From Paenibacillus oryzae (GTDB lineage Bacteria; Bacillota; Bacilli; Paenibacillales; Paenibacillaceae): a DNA stretch of 64,000 nt. The notes under the pieces were generated by a model, which did no database searches, had not been told where the DNA came from, and worked only from the letters and a program-made list of their open reading frames with translations. Each line of letters starts with the position of its first letter. Position 1 is the stretch's first letter. The stretch is from NCBI RefSeq assembly GCF_001675045.1, contig NZ_LYPA01000071.1, positions 1-64,000 on the forward strand, in the 5' to 3' direction. Below are positions 40,867 through 49,405 of the stretch, one piece after another. A program made the translations under genes and the position numbers.

Positions 40867-42096
40867 TTATGTCCGGTAAGCCGCATTGATGCGCACATAG
40901 TCGTAGGTCAGGTCGCAGCCCCAGGCCTTCGCCGTTCCTTCAGCCATATGCAAATCAACATGAATAACAACCGTATCGCCCTTCAAATATTCCAGCGCCG
41001 CATCCTCGTCAAAAGCAACCGGGCGCGAGCCTTGAAGAGTCACGATATCTCCCAGCGCAATATCCACCGTATCGGGGTTTACGGGCTGTCCCGCTCTGCC
41101 CACCGCAGCAATAATGCGTCCCCAGTTGGCATCCGCTCCAAATACCGCCGATTTTACCAGCGAAGAGCCGATAACCGTTTTGGCAATGGCTTGGGCCGAT
41201 TCGTCGCTAACCGCTCCTCTGACTTGAACCTCAACGAGCTTGGTTGCGCCTTCGCCGTCGCGGGCGATCGCTTTGGCAAGCACCTCGCACACATAACGCA
41301 AAGCGGCGGCAAAAGCTTCTTTGCCTTCATGCTCCGGCGTCAGGGCCTCGTTGCCTGCAAGACCGCTTGCCATGGCAACCAGCATGTCGTTTGTGCTTGT
41401 ATCTCCGTCCACCGTTATCATATTAAAGCTCAGGTCTGTCGCTTCCCGAAGCAGCTGCTGCAAATACGCGCTGTCGATCGCCGCATCCGTCGTAACAAAT
41501 CCAAGCATGGTCGCCATGTTGGGATGAATCATGCCGGAGCCTTTGGCCGCTCCTGCCACATGTACGATTTTTCCGTTCAACTCAAGCTGGACACAGACCA
41601 TTTTTTGCACCAGATCCGTGGTCAAAATGGCTTGGCAAAACGCTTCCGCTCCGTCCAGATCGCCAGTCAACTTCTGCGGGAGCGAGTCGATGCCGCTGCG
41701 CACTTTCTCCATCTTCAGGTTTTCACCGATTACGCCTGTTGATGCAACCGCCACCTGTGCGGCCTCAACCCCGATTGCTTCTGCAAAACGGGAGCGCATC
41801 TCGTATGCGTCGGCTTCGCCTTGCTCGCCCGTACAGGCGTTTGCATTTCCGCTATTTACCAAAACAGCGCGCAGCAAGCCGTCAGAAGCGATGCTCTCGC
41901 GGGTAACCTTAAGCGGAGCCGCCTGGAAAATATTCGTTGTATAGACGCCAGCCGCAGCCGCTGGAACCTCGCAAAGGATAGCGCCCAGATCATGGCGAGT
42001 CGTTTTTTTCAGTCCGCAGTGAAGTCCGCCTGCCGAAAATCCTTTGGGCGATGTGATGGAGCCGTCATCGACGACCCGGAATGGTTGTTGTCCCAT
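40867..42096 (-). CDS. argJ: bifunctional ornithine acetyltransferase / N-acetylglutamate synthase
   Basis: ArgJ transfers the acetyl group from N-acetylornithine to glutamate, recycling it, and in many Firmicutes also uses acetyl-CoA. The protein self-cleaves before the threonine in HPNMATMLGF, which becomes the nucleophile of the beta chain; that motif is intact. At 409 residues it is of normal length. Its presence explains why no separate argA or argE gene is needed here. Confidence 0.97.
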   Translation of the reverse strand: MGQQPFRVVDDGSITSPKGFSAGGLHCGLKKTTRHDLGAILCEVPAAAAGVYTTNIFQAAPLKVTRESIASDGLLRAVLVNSGNANACTGEQGEADAYEMRSRFAEAIGVEAAQVAVASTGVIGENLKMEKVRSGIDSLPQKLTGDLDGAEAFCQAILTTDLVQKMVCVQLELNGKIVHVAGAAKGSGMIHPNMATMLGFVTTDAAIDSAYLQQLLREATDLSFNMITVDGDTSTNDMLVAMASGLAGNEALTPEHEGKEAFAAALRYVCEVLAKAIARDGEGATKLVEVQVRGAVSDESAQAIAKTVIGSSLVKSAVFGADANWGRIIAAVGRAGQPVNPDTVDIALGDIVTLQGSRPVAFDEDAALEYLKGDTVVIHVDLHMAEGTAKAWGCDLTYDYVRINAAYRT

Positions 42097-42183
42097 ATTA
42101 TTTTCATATCTCCTTCATGAGTAGGATCGCTTAAGAGGCCGTTCAAAAGGTCCGAATTTCAGTCGGCAGTTTGAACACGTACG

Positions 42184-43239
42184 TTAAGGATAAACGGGAA
42201 CAAATTGCAAACCAAGCGTCTCGTCCCAGCCCATCATCAAATTCAGGTTCTGGATCGCCTGGCCAGCAGCGCCTTTGACCAGATTGTCGATTACGGACAC
42301 GATAGTTACGCGGCCCGTGCGCGCATCAACGGCAAAGCCGATATCGCAATAATTGGAGCCCCAAACTTCCTTGGTTGCAGGCAGTTGTCCTTCCGGACGC
42401 ACGCGCACAAAGGGTCTGCCCTGATAAAACTCCCGGTACAGCTTTATAAAATCAGCATTACTTACGCTGGCATCGCTCGTAATGGAGGCGTACATGGTCG
42501 ACATAATCCCCCGTGTCATGGGTACGAGATGCGTGGAAAATGTGGAAATGACCGGTTTGTCCGCAGCATCGGACAACACCATTTCGATTTCAGGTATATG
42601 CTGATGCTGATTCAGCTTATAGGCTTTAAAATTTTCGTTCAGCTCGGAATAATGCGTGCCGAGCGAAGCGCCTCTTCCAGCTCCGGATACGCCGGATTTG
42701 GCATCGATGATGATCGTCGCAGGATCGATCAGACCTGCCTTGACTGCCGGGACAAGCCCAAGCAGCGTAGCTGTCGGATAGCAGCCGGGGTTGGAGATAA
42801 AGTCTGCACCCTTTACGCTTTCACCGTAAATTTCAGCTAGTCCAAACACCGCTTTTTGCAGGAAGTCCTCATCTGCTGCCGGCTTTTTGTACCATTGCTC
42901 GTAAACCGCAGGCTGCTTCAAGCGGAAGTCGCCCGACAAATCAATGATTTTGAGCCCTGCCTGAAGAAGCCCCGGGGCCAGCTTGGCTGCAACGCCAGCC
43001 GGCGTCGCCAGGAAAACAACATCCGCTTTGGCTTTAATTCCTGCCGGGTCTACATCATCCAGCAGCTCCTCGGAAATGCCGATCAGATGGGGGTACCCTT
43101 CCGTAATTGGCGTCCCGGCGCTGGAGGACGAAATGACCGATGTAACCTCCGCAAGGGGATGGCTCGCCAGCAAACGAATCAATTCCACGCCGCCGTACCC
43201 CGTCGAGCCCACTATCGCTACTTTTACCTTTTCGCTCAT
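42184..43239 (-). CDS. argC: N-acetyl-gamma-glutamyl-phosphate reductase
   Basis: ArgC reduces N-acetylglutamyl phosphate with NADPH. The Rossmann start VAIVGSTGYGGVELIRLL and the catalytic cysteine in SNPGCYPTAT identify it. ATG at 43239 (MSEKVKVAIVG) has AGAGG six bases upstream and gives 351 residues; the longer frame starts with a TTG that abuts the ribosome binding site. It is the first gene of argCJBDF, with a promoter and a palindrome just upstream. Confidence 0.97.
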   Translation of the reverse strand: MSEKVKVAIVGSTGYGGVELIRLLASHPLAEVTSVISSSSAGTPITEGYPHLIGISEELLDDVDPAGIKAKADVVFLATPAGVAAKLAPGLLQAGLKIIDLSGDFRLKQPAVYEQWYKKPAADEDFLQKAVFGLAEIYGESVKGADFISNPGCYPTATLLGLVPAVKAGLIDPATIIIDAKSGVSGAGRGASLGTHYSELNENFKAYKLNQHQHIPEIEMVLSDAADKPVISTFSTHLVPMTRGIMSTMYASITSDASVSNADFIKLYREFYQGRPFVRVRPEGQLPATKEVWGSNYCDIGFAVDARTGRVTIVSVIDNLVKGAAGQAIQNLNLMMGWDETLGLQFVPVYP

Positions 43240-43287
43240 TACCAACCTCTCCCCGCATTTGATTTGTCCATTTATCTATTTTTTATT

Positions 43288-43301
43288 TATACAATTGTAT
43301 A
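43288..43301. promoter_or_regulatory. perfect 14-bp palindrome in the argC leader
   Basis: TATACAATTGTATA lies 49 bases before argC and about 65 bases downstream of the -10 below. It is A+T-rich like ArgR operators but does not match the TGAAT-N4-ATTCA core well. A regulatory role is only suggested. Confidence 0.35.
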
Positions 43302-43366
43302 GGATAGCCCGGAATTCTCCCCAGGCTGCTTCATTTCATTCGCGCTTTAGCTCAATGCATTGCATT

Positions 43367-43395
43367 ATTATACAACCATATTCATATTAATACAA
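43367..43395 (-). promoter_or_regulatory. sigma-A promoter of the argCJBDF operon, possible ArgR site
   Basis: On the minus strand TTGTAT (43390-43395) and a perfect TATAAT (43367-43372) are 17 bases apart. The spacer and -10 read TATGAATATGGTTGTATA, whose left half matches the ARG-box half-site TNTGAAT. An ArgR-type repressor binding there would block the promoter. The right half matches poorly, so the operator call is tentative. Confidence 0.6.
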
Positions 43396-43396
43396 T

Positions 43397-44281
43397 TCAA
43401 TTTTCGAGCTTAAAGCCTTCCCCAAGCACCTCTGCCGTATTGCTTATAATAACGAATGCTTCAGGGTCGATATTGCGGACAAGCTGCTTTAGACGAGGCA
43501 CCTCATTTTGTCCCACCACAACCATCAACACGGTTCTGCCTTCGCCGGTATAGCCGCCGTGGCCGTCCAGCCGAGTCAAGCCCCGGTCCAGATCATACAG
43601 GATAGCATCCGCCACTTGAACCGAACGTTCGCAGATAATAAAAGCAACCTTCGACAGCTGCAGCCCGTTTTGCACAAAATCGATTGTTTTGCTCGTTACG
43701 AACAAGCCAATTAACGCATACAGCGATACCTCCGGAGAAAAAACGAATCCTGCGGCTATAATGACGCAGCCATCAAAGCAAACTAGCGCCAGACTATAGG
43801 GCATGCCCGTATATCTGTGCAGAATTTGCGCGGCCAAATCCAGTCCTCCGGTAGAGCCGCCGCTGCGGAAAACAAGCCCAAGCCCCAAGCCCACTCCAAT
43901 GCCGCCGTAAATAGCCGCCAGCAGCGGAGTATGAGTCGGGCTTGGAATTTGGGCGCTCAAGAGAACAAATAGCGGCATTACTACCGTGCCAATTGCCGTT
44001 TTGGCCCCGAATTTTCGCCCCAGCAGCAGCGCTCCTGCCACAAACAGAGGGATATTGAGTGCCCATTGCGTATAAGCCGGCATAAAACCCGTCCAGCTTT
44101 GCACTAAAATCGAAATGCCGGCGACTCCTCCAGAAGCAATACCGTTTGGCACCAGAAACATATTAAAGCTGATCGCGACGATCAAAGAGCCCAGCAGAAG
44201 CTGTACCATATTCCATGCCATCTGCAGCCTTGGATTATTCGGCCTTGTGCCCGTTTTTCTTTTGCTTTTGGCCGTTCTCAC
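43397..44281 (-). CDS. YitT family membrane protein (DUF161/DUF2179)
   Basis: A 294-residue integral membrane protein with about five helices (for example VQLLLGSLIVAISFNMFLV and LALVCFDGCVIIAAGFVF) and a C-terminal cytoplasmic DUF2179 domain (AFIICERSVQVADAI to the end). The conserved GIASGGVAGISIL and FRSGGSTGGLDLAA blocks are typical of the family. Function is not firmly established; relatives are linked to stress response and transport. GTG at 44281 has GGGAG nine bases upstream, better spaced than the ATG at 44290. It lies between prfB and argC. Confidence 0.88.
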   Translation of the reverse strand: MRTAKSKRKTGTRPNNPRLQMAWNMVQLLLGSLIVAISFNMFLVPNGIASGGVAGISILVQSWTGFMPAYTQWALNIPLFVAGALLLGRKFGAKTAIGTVVMPLFVLLSAQIPSPTHTPLLAAIYGGIGVGLGLGLVFRSGGSTGGLDLAAQILHRYTGMPYSLALVCFDGCVIIAAGFVFSPEVSLYALIGLFVTSKTIDFVQNGLQLSKVAFIICERSVQVADAILYDLDRGLTRLDGHGGYTGEGRTVLMVVVGQNEVPRLKQLVRNIDPEAFVIISNTAEVLGEGFKLEN

Positions 44282-44304
44282 GCATTCCATCTCCCTACAT
44301 GAAA

Positions 44305-44339
44305 GAAGAGTCCTGCAGCAACGCGTGCCGGAACTCTTC
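44305..44339 (-). terminator. hairpin after prfB
   Basis: GAAGAGTTCCGGCA pairs with TGCAGGACTCTTC on the minus strand around a short loop, followed by TTTC. The T run is short. It lies 34 bases after the prfB stop codon. Confidence 0.5.
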
Positions 44340-44373
44340 ATTTCTATTATGATGCGGCTTAACGCAGCGCGCT

Positions 44374-45487
44374 TTATTCTTCGGCTTGCTTGATCTGGCT
44401 TCGCAAATATCCGTCGATAAACATATCCAGATCGCCATCCATCACTGCGCCTACATTGCCGGTTTCCACGGAGGTGCGATGGTCCTTGACCATGCTGTAG
44501 GGATGAAACACATAAGAACGGATTTGGCTGCCCCAGGCAATATCGGATTGTACGCCCCGGATTTCCGCCAATTGCTTCATCTGCTCTTCGATTTTACGTT
44601 CATAAAGCTTTGACTTCAGCATTTTCATCGCCCGGTCACGGTTGGCGATTTGCGAGCGTTCCTGTTGACACGCCACGATAATGCCAGTCGGGATATGCGT
44701 AATCCGGATGGCCGACTCCGTCTTGTTGACGTGCTGGCCGCCCGCGCCGCTTGCCCGGTACGTATCCACCTTCAAATCCTCCGAGCGAATCTCGATCTCG
44801 ATGGTATCATCAATTTCAGGCATCACATCACAGGAGGCAAAGGACGTATGTCTGCGCCCCGCTGAGTCAAAAGGAGAAATACGGACCAGACGGTGAACTC
44901 CTTTTTCCGCTTTCAGGTAGCCGTAGGCATTGTAGCCCTTGATGAGCATCGCAACGCTTTTGATGCCCGCCTCATCACCGTCCTGGTAGTCAAGCAGCTC
45001 CACCTTAAAGCCTTTTTTCTCCGCCCAGCGAGTATACATCCGGTACAGCATGAGGCCCCAATCCTGGGACTCCGTGCCGCCGGCGCCGGGATGCAGCTCC
45101 AAAATGGCGTTAAGCCGGTCATAAGGCTGATTAAGCAGCAGCTGCAGCTCGAAGTCGGCTACTTTGTCCAGCAGCGCTTTGACGCCTTCCGCAAGCTCCG
45201 CTTCCAGGGATTCGTCTTCCTCCTCCTGGGCAAGCTCCAGCAGCGTTTCCAGCTCCTCCTGATCATTGCTCAGACGGCTGTATTGCTCAACGACCGATTT
45301 AACGGCGTTAAGCTCGGCAATAATGCCTTGCGCCCGCTCATTGTCGTCCCAAAAATCGGGATAAGACATTTTTTCCTCAAAGTTGGCGATCAATTCCTGC
45401 TTCAGGTCTAAGTCAAAGAGACCCCCTGAGCTCTTGGAGACGCTTCGCCATTTCACGCAAATCCTGTTTGACCGATATATCCAGCAT
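44374..45487 (-). CDS. prfB: peptide chain release factor 2, with programmed +1 frameshift
   Basis: RF2 ends translation at UGA and UAA. The gene is in two frames. The first runs from ATG at 45487 for 24 codons ([10 protein letters not shown]...) to an in-frame TGA at 45415-45413. The second resumes at GAC (45414), giving about 370 residues in total. The slippery CTT-TGA-C site and its upstream AGGGGG are described separately. The catalytic GGQ is in [12 protein letters not shown], and the stop-codon reading SPF motif is in [10 protein letters not shown]. The gene is 40 bases downstream of secA, the common secA-prfB order of Firmicutes. This is normal autoregulation and not a broken gene. Confidence 0.96.
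45413..45427 (-). promoter_or_regulatory. RF2 programmed frameshift site
   Basis: On the minus strand the sequence is AGG GGG TCT CTT TGA followed by C. The AGGGGG acts as an internal Shine-Dalgarno sequence, CTT is the slip codon, and TGA-C is a weak stop. When RF2 is scarce, ribosomes shift +1 at CTT and make full-length RF2. Confidence 0.95.
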
Positions 45488-45527
45488 GGCTTGCCTCACC
45501 TCAAATTAAGTTTACTTTCCGTGGCAT

Positions 45528-48035
45528 TTATTTGCCGTGGCACTGCTTATATTTTTTGCCGCTTCCGCATGGGCACGCATCGTTGCGTCCTACGCGCTCC
45601 TCGCGCTTCACCGGACGCTTCTCCTGTGTTTCGCCGCCGCCGCTTGTGGATGTGGTTTGGCCCTTCACGACTTCCTGGCGCTCCAGGTTGCTTTCCACGC
45701 GGGCTTTCATAATATATTTGGCGACTTCCTCTTGAATCGCTTCGATCATTTCCTTAAACATCTCGAAGCCTTCAAACTGGTATTCACGCAGCGGATCGGT
45801 ACCGCCGTAGGCGCGAAGATGGATACCTTGACGAAGTTGATCCATCGCGTCGATATGATCCATCCACTTGCTGTCTACCGCGCGAAGGACAACGACTTTT
45901 TCAAATTCGCGCATCGTTTCTTGTCCCAGCTGCTCTTCACGCTCGTTGTAAAACGCCGTTACTTTATCCAGAATATACTGGATCATATCTTCCTTTTCCT
46001 TGCCCCACAGATCATCCTTGGTGATGGAATCATCATCAAGCAGGTTTCCGTGAACGTAATCCACGATGGCCTGGATATCCCACTCCTCCGGAATATCGGC
46101 TTCGCAGTGAGCTTCTACGATCCGCTCCACGACCGGCTTGATCATGTCCATAACCTCGCCCCGGATATCGGCGGATTCCAGAATATCGCGGCGCTGCTTA
46201 TAGATAACCTCGCGTTGCTGGTTCATGACATCATCATATTGCAGGACGATTTTCCGCGTGTCAAAGTTACTGCCCTCAACGCGTTTTTGCGCGGATTCAA
46301 CGGCGCGGCTAATCATTTTGCTTTCAATCGGCTGATCTTCCTCCAGACCAAGCCGGTCCATCATGGCCATAATATTTTCAGAGCCAAAACGGCGCATTAA
46401 TTCATCCTCTAGCGACAAATAAAACTGAGAGGAGCCAGGGTCGCCTTGACGTCCCGCACGTCCGCGCAGCTGGTTGTCGATCCGGCGACTTTCGTGCCGC
46501 TCCGTACCAATAATATGCAAACCGCCAAGATCCGGCACATTTTCGCCAAGCAGGATGTCCGTACCGCGGCCGGCCATGTTTGTTGCAATCGTTACCGAGC
46601 CGTATTGTCCCGCGCGAGAAATAATTTCCGCTTCCTCCGCATGGAACTTCGCATTCAGCACCTTATGCTGCACGCCGCGCTTCTTCAGCATCTCGGACAG
46701 CTTTTCAGAGTTTTCAATGGAAATGGTGCCTACCAGCACAGGCTGTTTATTAGCGTGGCGTTTCACGATTTCCTCAACAACCGCGCGGAACTTCCCGTTT
46801 TCGGTTTTGTAGACGACATCCGGCATATCCTTGCGGATCATGGAGCGGTTCGTTGGAATTTGAATAACGTCCAAGCCATAGATTTTGCGGAACTCTTCTT
46901 CCTCCGTCTTGGCCGTACCCGTCATGCCCGCCAGCTTGCGATACATCCGGAAATAGTTCTGGAACGTAATCGTAGCCAAAGTCATGCTTTCATTCTGTAC
47001 CTTAAGCTGCTCTTTCGCTTCGATCGCTTGATGCAGGCCGTCGCTGTAGCGGCGTCCGGACATCAGACGTCCGGTAAATTCGTCAACGATTACGACTTCG
47101 TCTTCCTGAACAACATAATCAACATCGCGCCTCATAATGCAATTAGCTTTGAGCGCCTGCTGGATATGATGGTTAATCAATACGTTCGCATGATCGAACA
47201 AATTTTCTATCCCAAAGGAGCGTTCCGCCTTTTCAACGCCGGACTCCGTCAATGTCACGTTGCGAAGCTTAACATCGATCGTATAATCCTCTTCTTCCTT
47301 TAATTTGCTTACAAAACGGTCTGCGGCATGGTAAAGCTCCGTCGACTTGGCAGCTTGTCCAGAAATAATAAGAGGCGTACGGGCTTCGTCGACCAGGATG
47401 GAGTCCACTTCGTCAATGATGGCATAATACAACGGACGCTGAACCATTTGCTCCTTGTACAAAACCATATTATCGCGCAAGTAATCAAACCCGAACTCGT
47501 TATTTGTGCCATAGGTAATATCGCAAGCATAAGCTTCCTGCTTCTCCGCATGGGACAAGCCGTGCAGATTGCAGCCTACGGTCATGCCGAGATAGTTGTA
47601 CAGTTGGCCCATAATCTCGCTATCCCGCTGTGCCAGGTAGCCGTTGACGGTAACAACATGAACCCCTTTGCCCAGAAGCGCGTTCAAATAAACCGGGAGC
47701 GTCGCTACCAGCGTTTTGCCCTCACCGGTTTTCATCTCGGAGATTTTGCCTTCATGCAGCACCATGCCGCCCAGCAGCTGCACATCAAAGTGGCGCATGC
47801 CCAGCGTCCGCTTGGATGCCTCTCGCACCGTTGCAAAGGCCTCAGGCAGGATGGCAAGAATATCCTCGCCTTTCTCCAAGCGTGCTTTAAACTCATCGGT
47901 TTTACCCTTTAATTGATCATCCGACAGGGCGGTAAATTTAGGCTCCATGCCATTAATTTCTTCTACCGTACGCATGAGCCGTTTAACTTCCCGCTCGTTT
48001 GCGTCTCCGAATATCTTTTTCACCAGTCCGAGCAT
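45528..48035 (-). CDS. secA: preprotein translocase ATPase SecA
   Basis: SecA drives protein export through SecYEG. At 835 residues it has the usual Firmicute length. Visible are the Walker [12 protein letters not shown], Walker [16 protein letters not shown], the helicase motif MAGRGTDI and [10 protein letters not shown], and the C-terminal zinc tail [14 protein letters not shown] that binds lipids and SecB-like partners. ATG at 48035 follows AAGGGGAAAACC. prfB follows 40 bases downstream and hpf lies upstream with a 248-base gap that contains a terminator and a tandem array. Confidence 0.98.
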   Translation of the reverse strand: MLGLVKKIFGDANEREVKRLMRTVEEINGMEPKFTALSDDQLKGKTDEFKARLEKGEDILAILPEAFATVREASKRTLGMRHFDVQLLGGMVLHEGKISEMKTGEGKTLVATLPVYLNALLGKGVHVVTVNGYLAQRDSEIMGQLYNYLGMTVGCNLHGLSHAEKQEAYACDITYGTNNEFGFDYLRDNMVLYKEQMVQRPLYYAIIDEVDSILVDEARTPLIISGQAAKSTELYHAADRFVSKLKEEEDYTIDVKLRNVTLTESGVEKAERSFGIENLFDHANVLINHHIQQALKANCIMRRDVDYVVQEDEVVIVDEFTGRLMSGRRYSDGLHQAIEAKEQLKVQNESMTLATITFQNYFRMYRKLAGMTGTAKTEEEEFRKIYGLDVIQIPTNRSMIRKDMPDVVYKTENGKFRAVVEEIVKRHANKQPVLVGTISIENSEKLSEMLKKRGVQHKVLNAKFHAEEAEIISRAGQYGSVTIATNMAGRGTDILLGENVPDLGGLHIIGTERHESRRIDNQLRGRAGRQGDPGSSQFYLSLEDELMRRFGSENIMAMMDRLGLEEDQPIESKMISRAVESAQKRVEGSNFDTRKIVLQYDDVMNQQREVIYKQRRDILESADIRGEVMDMIKPVVERIVEAHCEADIPEEWDIQAIVDYVHGNLLDDDSITKDDLWGKEKEDMIQYILDKVTAFYNEREEQLGQETMREFEKVVVLRAVDSKWMDHIDAMDQLRQGIHLRAYGGTDPLREYQFEGFEMFKEMIEAIQEEVAKYIMKARVESNLERQEVVKGQTTSTSGGGETQEKRPVKREERVGRNDACPCGSGKKYKQCHGK

Positions 48036-48131
48036 GGTTTTCCCCTTTCGGTAGTAGGTCTATTTGTTTAAGATTGTAACAGTTTGCAGGCACTGCCGCA
48101 ACGTTGTCCGTCACATCCTTGCGCATGTTGC

Positions 48132-48203
48132 AAGTCTCTGGACAAGTCCCTATAAAAGTCTCTGGACAAGTCTCAGTACAAGTCCCAGCACAAGTTCCTG
48201 CGC
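48132..48203. repeat. 12-bp tandem array between hpf and secA (six units)
   Basis: Six consecutive 12-base units of the form AAGTCTCTGGAC. Units 1 and 3 are identical; the others differ at 2-5 positions. The array lies in the leader of secA, about 100 bases before its start codon. Because 12 is divisible by three, the minus strand can be read as a repeated TCPET-like peptide, but no ribosome binding site supports a gene. Confidence 0.8.
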
Positions 48204-48236
48204 TCCATCCGCCGGGAACGGCCCGGCAACAGGAAA

Positions 48237-48261
48237 ACCCCGCTCCTGAAAGGGAGGCGGG
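48237..48261 (-). terminator. terminator after hpf
   Basis: CCCCGCCTCC and the pairing GGAGCGGGG enclose a short loop and are followed by TTTT on the minus strand, 23 bases after the hpf stop. Confidence 0.8.
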
Positions 48262-48283
48262 GCGTGTTGTGTCATGTATGTTG

Positions 48284-48832
48284 TCAGCTTTGTTCAATCA
48301 AGCCGTATTTGCCATCGCCGCGTTTGTAAACGACGTTTACCTCTTTATTGTCCACGTTTGAAAATACGAAGAAGGTATGTCCGAGCAAATTCATCTGAAG
48401 AATCGCTTCCTCCACGTCCATTGGCTTCAAGGTAAAGCGCTTCGTACGGACAAGCTCCAGTGCATCCTCCTCTTCCTCAAGCACGCTGACTGCGGAGCCT
48501 TCTTCACGGAACAAGGCTTTCACTCCGCTGCCTTGTCTGAATTTACGATTTACTTTGGTTTTATGCTTGCGGATTTGCCGTTCCAGCTTATCCACTACAA
48601 CATCTATTGAAGCGTACATATCCTCGCTTTTTTCCTCGGCCCTGAGCAGGACTCCAGTTAGCGGGATTGTGACCTCCACCGTATGTTGGTTTTTCGTAAC
48701 GGATAGGGTTACGTTGATCTCGGAGGTGATTGGTTCCTCAAAATACTTCTCCAATCGGCTAAGCTTTTTCTCCACGTAATCTCTCAAAGCTTCTGTAACC
48801 TGAATGCGTTGGCCTCGAATGTTGTAGATCAT
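48284..48832 (-). CDS. hpf: ribosome hibernation promoting factor, long form
   Basis: Long-form Hpf (also called RaiA/YvyD) pairs 70S ribosomes into inactive 100S dimers in stationary phase. Its N-terminal S30AE domain (about 1-100, MIYNIRGQRIQVTEALRDYVEKK) binds the decoding site and its C-terminal domain (about 125-182, TKRFTLKPMDVEEAI and EVNVVYKRGDGKYGLI) forms the dimer. ATG at 48832 has AAGGAGG seven bases upstream; the longest frame starts 18 codons earlier within the promoter region. It is transcribed as a single gene from a strong promoter and ends at a terminator. Confidence 0.96.
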   Translation of the reverse strand: MIYNIRGQRIQVTEALRDYVEKKLSRLEKYFEEPITSEINVTLSVTKNQHTVEVTIPLTGVLLRAEEKSEDMYASIDVVVDKLERQIRKHKTKVNRKFRQGSGVKALFREEGSAVSVLEEEEDALELVRTKRFTLKPMDVEEAILQMNLLGHTFFVFSNVDNKEVNVVYKRGDGKYGLIEQS

Positions 48833-48857
48833 GTGCATTCCTCCTTTACATGTCCTT

Positions 48858-48886
48858 ATTATAGCATATGCTAATGCCCATATCAA
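48858..48886 (-). promoter_or_regulatory. hpf promoter
   Basis: On the minus strand TTGATA (48881-48886) and a perfect TATAAT (48858-48863) are separated by 17 bases, just upstream of the hpf ribosome binding site. This is a vegetative sigma-A-type promoter; B. subtilis hpf instead also uses stress sigma factors. Confidence 0.75.
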
Positions 48887-48952
48887 AAGTTACGATTGAT
48901 TTTTTAGAATTTTCAGAATTTAATTGTCGAAAATGAGAACGGGCTTGCAACA

Positions 48953-48980
48953 GAAAAAAAGCTCCGGTTGCCCGGAGCTC
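48953..48980 (-). terminator. terminator after the cold shock gene
   Basis: On the minus strand AGCTCCGGG, a three-base loop, CCGGAGCT and a run of seven T follow the cold shock gene. Confidence 0.9.
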
Positions 48981-49039
48981 ATGAATGTGTTTGGCACGTT
49001 ATCGAACCATCTATTCCTCAACTAAGGTTAGCTGAATGA

Positions 49040-49237
49040 TTACAGTTTGATTACGTTTGCAGCTTGTGGACCGCGAGCGCCTTCTACGATGTCGAATTCA
49101 ACCGATTGGCCTTCTTCGAGTGTCTTGAAGCCTTCGGATTGGATTGCGGAGAAATGAACAAATACGTCGCCGCCTTGCTCAGTCTCGATAAATCCATAAC
49201 CTTTTTCTGCGTTGAACCATTTAACTTTACCTTGCAT
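49040..49237 (-). CDS. cold shock protein (CspA/CspB family)
   Basis: A 65-residue OB-fold nucleic-acid chaperone starting [16 protein letters not shown]. Both RNA-binding motifs are present: RNP1 as KGYGFIE and RNP2 as [12 protein letters not shown] at 49237 has GAAGGGA about ten bases upstream. The gene is single, with its own promoter and terminator. Cold shock genes in Firmicutes are usually controlled through a long 5' leader; here the leader is only about 55 bases. Which Csp paralogue it is cannot be told from sequence alone. Confidence 0.95.
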   Translation of the reverse strand: MQGKVKWFNAEKGYGFIETEQGGDVFVHFSAIQSEGFKTLEEGQSVEFDIVEGARGPQAANVIKL

Positions 49238-49299
49238 TTGCAAACATTCCCTTCATCTTCAAGTACTGTGAGGCGTTATTTGGTATGGCCCACAAGACG

Positions 49300-49329
49300 A
49301 ATATAACACCGAAAACATGGAATTGTCAA
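49300..49329 (-). promoter_or_regulatory. promoter of the cold shock gene
   Basis: On the minus strand a perfect TTGACA (49324-49329) is followed by TTATAT at 17 bases or TATATT at 18 bases (49300-49306). Confidence 0.75.
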
Positions 49330-49405
49330 ACAATTTCTTGGAAGCGGATACATCGGCTAGTTATCACACGATTAATAGCTTTGTTTTGGTTTTATACTGA
49401 AGCAT

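Noticed and set aside
45413-45487. prfB as a pseudogene broken by an in-frame stop
   Set aside because: The stop is the conserved RF2 frameshift site with an upstream AGGGGG and CTT-TGA-C, so the gene is functional by design.
47983-48297. 104-codon minus-strand frame covering the 12-bp array before secA
   Set aside because: The TCPET-like repeat comes from the 12-bp period; it has no ribosome binding site and overlaps the secA start and the hpf terminator.
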